Origin: Mesostigma viride
Lineage: Eukaryota; Streptophyta; Mesostigmatophyceae; Mesostigmatales; Mesostigmataceae
Reading direction: 5' to 3'
Assembly (NCBI GenBank): GCA_009746045.1
Contig: RPFO01001646.1
Location: forward strand, 1 to 40,859
Length of the DNA: 40,859 nt
Below, in pieces: positions 38,954 to 40,859 of this stretch (the first letter of the stretch is position 1; every line of letters starts with the position of its first letter). The notes under the pieces were generated by a model that saw only the letters and a list, made by a program, of their open reading frames with translations, did no database searches and had not been told where the DNA came from. Made by a program: the position numbers and the translations under genes.

Positions 38954-40089
38954 AAAGAAAGGAGGGCTCTCAGCCGAGGACAAGGAACTGTCCCTCGTGC
39001 CTGATAACCACCTTATTGCCTCCCCTGCTATAGAATAATGCTTTCAAAACACATACTTTGCACAGTCTGATGATGAAGCCGCACATGCGGAGTTTATTGA
39101 GAAAGTTAATACAATTACAACACGTTGATAGTCTCAATATCGATGCACTCCATGCTCACGAGCCCGCAGTTAGGCAGCGCTCCATGACATGCTACCGGCC
39201 TTGCTCCCAAGGAAAGGGAGAAACACGAAGGCCACTAACGAGAGACTCGAAGAGACTACACGCTGCGTGAGAGTCCTCTTCGACTATGAACCAAACCATT
39301 CGTCATGCCACACGCATGACACACGCCACACTTGTCAGTCCAGCCAGGAATGCCAAAACTATCTTGCTGCCTGAACCATGCGAATAGAAACCGCATTCCA
39401 GTTGCCGTCCTGGCTTTCTACCACACATGCCAACAAAAGCAGGAAGGCATCCCGACAAATCTAAATTGCTACCCTGTTGCCGATCTCATCTCCTAGAGGC
39501 TCCGGCATTTCTGTCCCTGGGAATGTCCGACATTGAGTCACGTCCAGCAAGGTCGAAGCATAATATCCTTCAGACAATCTGCACGCTCACACCTTGCGTG
39601 TGAGTGGCCCAGCAAACATTGCGTCTAATCGTTCCTTTCTAGAAGAAATCCCTTTTTAGGGCTGCCAGCGATTTCGCATTCATTCCAGCGATCTGGCTCC
39701 GCACCGCAAATTGTCCTTTTCCATTTTCTGTCCAGTCCTCATAACGTTGACCCGCTATTCTACACCACAAAGACACCTGGCCTGTCAATAGCCTCGGCGC
39801 TGTTGAAGTCCAGCAGTCCAGCTTCAGCTCCAGCTGTCCACTAACACGCGTATGATCCTCTCGACGCTGCACACTTGTGCTGCCGTCCGCTCAAGTCAGT
39901 GCTGCGCGCCCAGCTGTGCCTGGCCCGGCGCGCGTGCACGTACACTTTCGTCCGCTCTTATGCTGCAAGTGCTAGTGTCCCCCCCGGTCACTAGCCTTTG
40001 TCGAAAATGCGTAGAAGACAAATTCCTTGCGCACGTCACCGGTCTTGTGCATAGTGGGCGCCCGGATGACATAGCGCGCGTCCGTGACA
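38954..40089 (-). repeat. Terminal repeat block A, 5' end of the array
   Basis: 1136 bp. It begins the array with TGTCACGG (element strand) directly after ATTG and has no block B upstream, unlike the internal copy. Confidence 0.9.
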
Positions 40090-40093
40090 ATTG
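40090..40093. repeat. ATTG target-site duplication, right (gypsy array)
   Basis: Matches 10792-10795. Confidence 0.7.
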
Positions 40094-40859
40094 GAGTTAA
40101 CGTAAAGGATTTACGTTAGATGGATAGAGATTGTTACGCTCTTTCCAACGGCACCTTGAACGCCTCATTTGGTTAAGGAACGTAAAAGTTATGACGTTTC
40201 CTAGGCTGTGCCGACAGTACCCGGCGCGCCACTGTGGGCGCGTACGGACACAGGATGTACAAGTGTCACTTTGATAGTCCGCAGGACGTTGACAGGACTT
40301 GTACAGGACATGATGGTCAATTGATAGGTAGGCGCGCTGTAGCGCGCCAGGACCTATGAGACAATTGATGCTGAGCAGTGTACGGATAGGTCCACAGGAC
40401 TAGCCGTATGGACAATTGATAGATCTGCGCGCCAAAGGCGTACCAGAGTCTGTGTAATCAATTGATTGATAGTTCAGCTGTGACAGTGCAGCTGAATACT
40501 TGGACGCGTCCCTAGCAACCTATATGTGTGACTTGGTAGCACCGGGACGCTAGTTCTTGCGTGCACGTTCTCTTGGCACTGCGACCCTGTCGCCTGTGCT
40601 GCGTGCAGTCTTGGAAGTGCATGACGTGACTTACGTCTGTGTTCCTTATTCTTAATAAAGGCAACATTCCTGCAAGAACCATGGCGGAATTCAGGGCAAC
40701 TCTCTCACAACTGGATTCTCATTTTCGCCATTGCGCGTGGTCTTTTTCAACCTTCCCGCCCTTCAGTGTTCCCGAAATAGCTACGACGTGAGCTAAGGCA
40801 CATTTGCCTTAGATCACGCCTTATAATAATCGTGGGTAAACGCGACTTTTGCCTTAGCT
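40094..40859. other. Right flank with many short hairpins, unassigned
   Basis: No gene recognised; a frame from ATG 40681 is short. Perfect stems: TAACGTAAA/TTTACGTTA (40098-40118), GGCGCGCT/AGCGCGCC (40331-40348, extended by ATAGGT/ACCTAT), TTCAGCTG/CAGCTGAA (40473-40496). CAATTGAT recurs. AATAAA at 40654-40659. AGCTAAGGCA (40791-40800) is repeated inverted at the window end (40850-40859). It may be another mobile element, cut by the window. Confidence 0.5.

Larger units (their letters stand above)
10796..40089 (-). mobile_element. Tandem dimer of a Ty3/gypsy retrotransposon carrying a DNA methyltransferase and PHD finger
   Basis: On the - strand the order is A (40089-38954), E2 internal, B.A (21669-20389), E1 internal, B.A (12219-10939), B (10938-10796). 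The ends read TGTC...GACA and are flanked by ATTG. A is 1136 bp in all three copies, B is 143 bp in all three. E1 and E2 internal regions are both 8169 bp once the 9.1-kb insertion and its 5-bp duplication are removed from E2. RT, RNase H and integrase order (RT-RH-INT) places it in Ty3/gypsy. Near-identity of the copies indicates recent amplification. Confidence 0.85.

Noticed and set aside
40681-40790. ATG-led frame MAEFRATLSQ after AATAAA in the right flank, possibly a gag start
   Set aside because: Stops after about 36 codons and shows no Gag-like feature.

Overview
The window is a nest of transposable elements from a eukaryotic nuclear genome. No cellular housekeeping gene, rRNA, tRNA or prokaryotic operon is visible. 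A GT-AG intron, AATAAA-type poly(A) signals, long minisatellites and the styles of Copia and Ty3/gypsy elements suggest a repeat-rich alga, possibly of the green lineage. The species cannot be fixed from sequence alone.

Layout: (1) 1-7743 is a decayed Copia-like retrotransposon on the + strand: integrase remnant, retropepsin-like domain, reverse transcriptase (RT), RNase H. Its RT is split by (2) a 4.68-kb non-autonomous DNA transposon at 2006-6685, with a 16-bp terminal inverted repeat (TIR) and a TTAA target duplication. Removing it with one TTAA restores the RT reading frame. (3) 7744-8562 is the Copia 3' flank. (4) 8567-10659 is a second TTAA-flanked element with 26-bp palindromic boxes near its ends. 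(5) 10796-40089 is a tandem dimer of one Ty3/gypsy retrotransposon on the - strand, enclosed by one 4-bp ATTG duplication and by TGTC...GACA ends. (6) 25812-34921 is a 9.1-kb DNA transposon with 28-bp TIRs that interrupts the upstream gypsy copy. It carries two unrecognised genes and several satellite arrays. (7) 40090-40859 is unassigned flank rich in short inverted repeats.

The gypsy element is the main discovery. Its intact ORF would be 2624 codons: Gag with coiled coil and CCHC knuckle, aspartic protease, a complete C5-cytosine DNA methyltransferase, RT, RNase H, HHCC/DDE integrase and a C-terminal PHD finger. Copy E1 (internal 12220-20388) has an intact pol but a one-base loss in gag. 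Copy E2 (internal 21670-38953) has intact gag but a one-base loss in pol and the 9.1-kb insertion inside its methyltransferase.

The terminal repeats are not ordinary LTRs. A 1136-bp block (A) and a 143-bp block (B) are arranged A-internal-B.A-internal-B.A-B. This is a split-direct-repeat layout like that of PAT/Ngaro tyrosine-recombinase elements, but here the element encodes a DDE integrase and has a target duplication. A 15-nt site immediately after A is perfectly complementary to a site inside A, which suggests Tf1-like self-priming. A polypurine tract abuts B. Together these predict reverse transcription to a B.A...B.A cDNA, and integration from a junction opened at the palindrome GACA-GC-TGTC.
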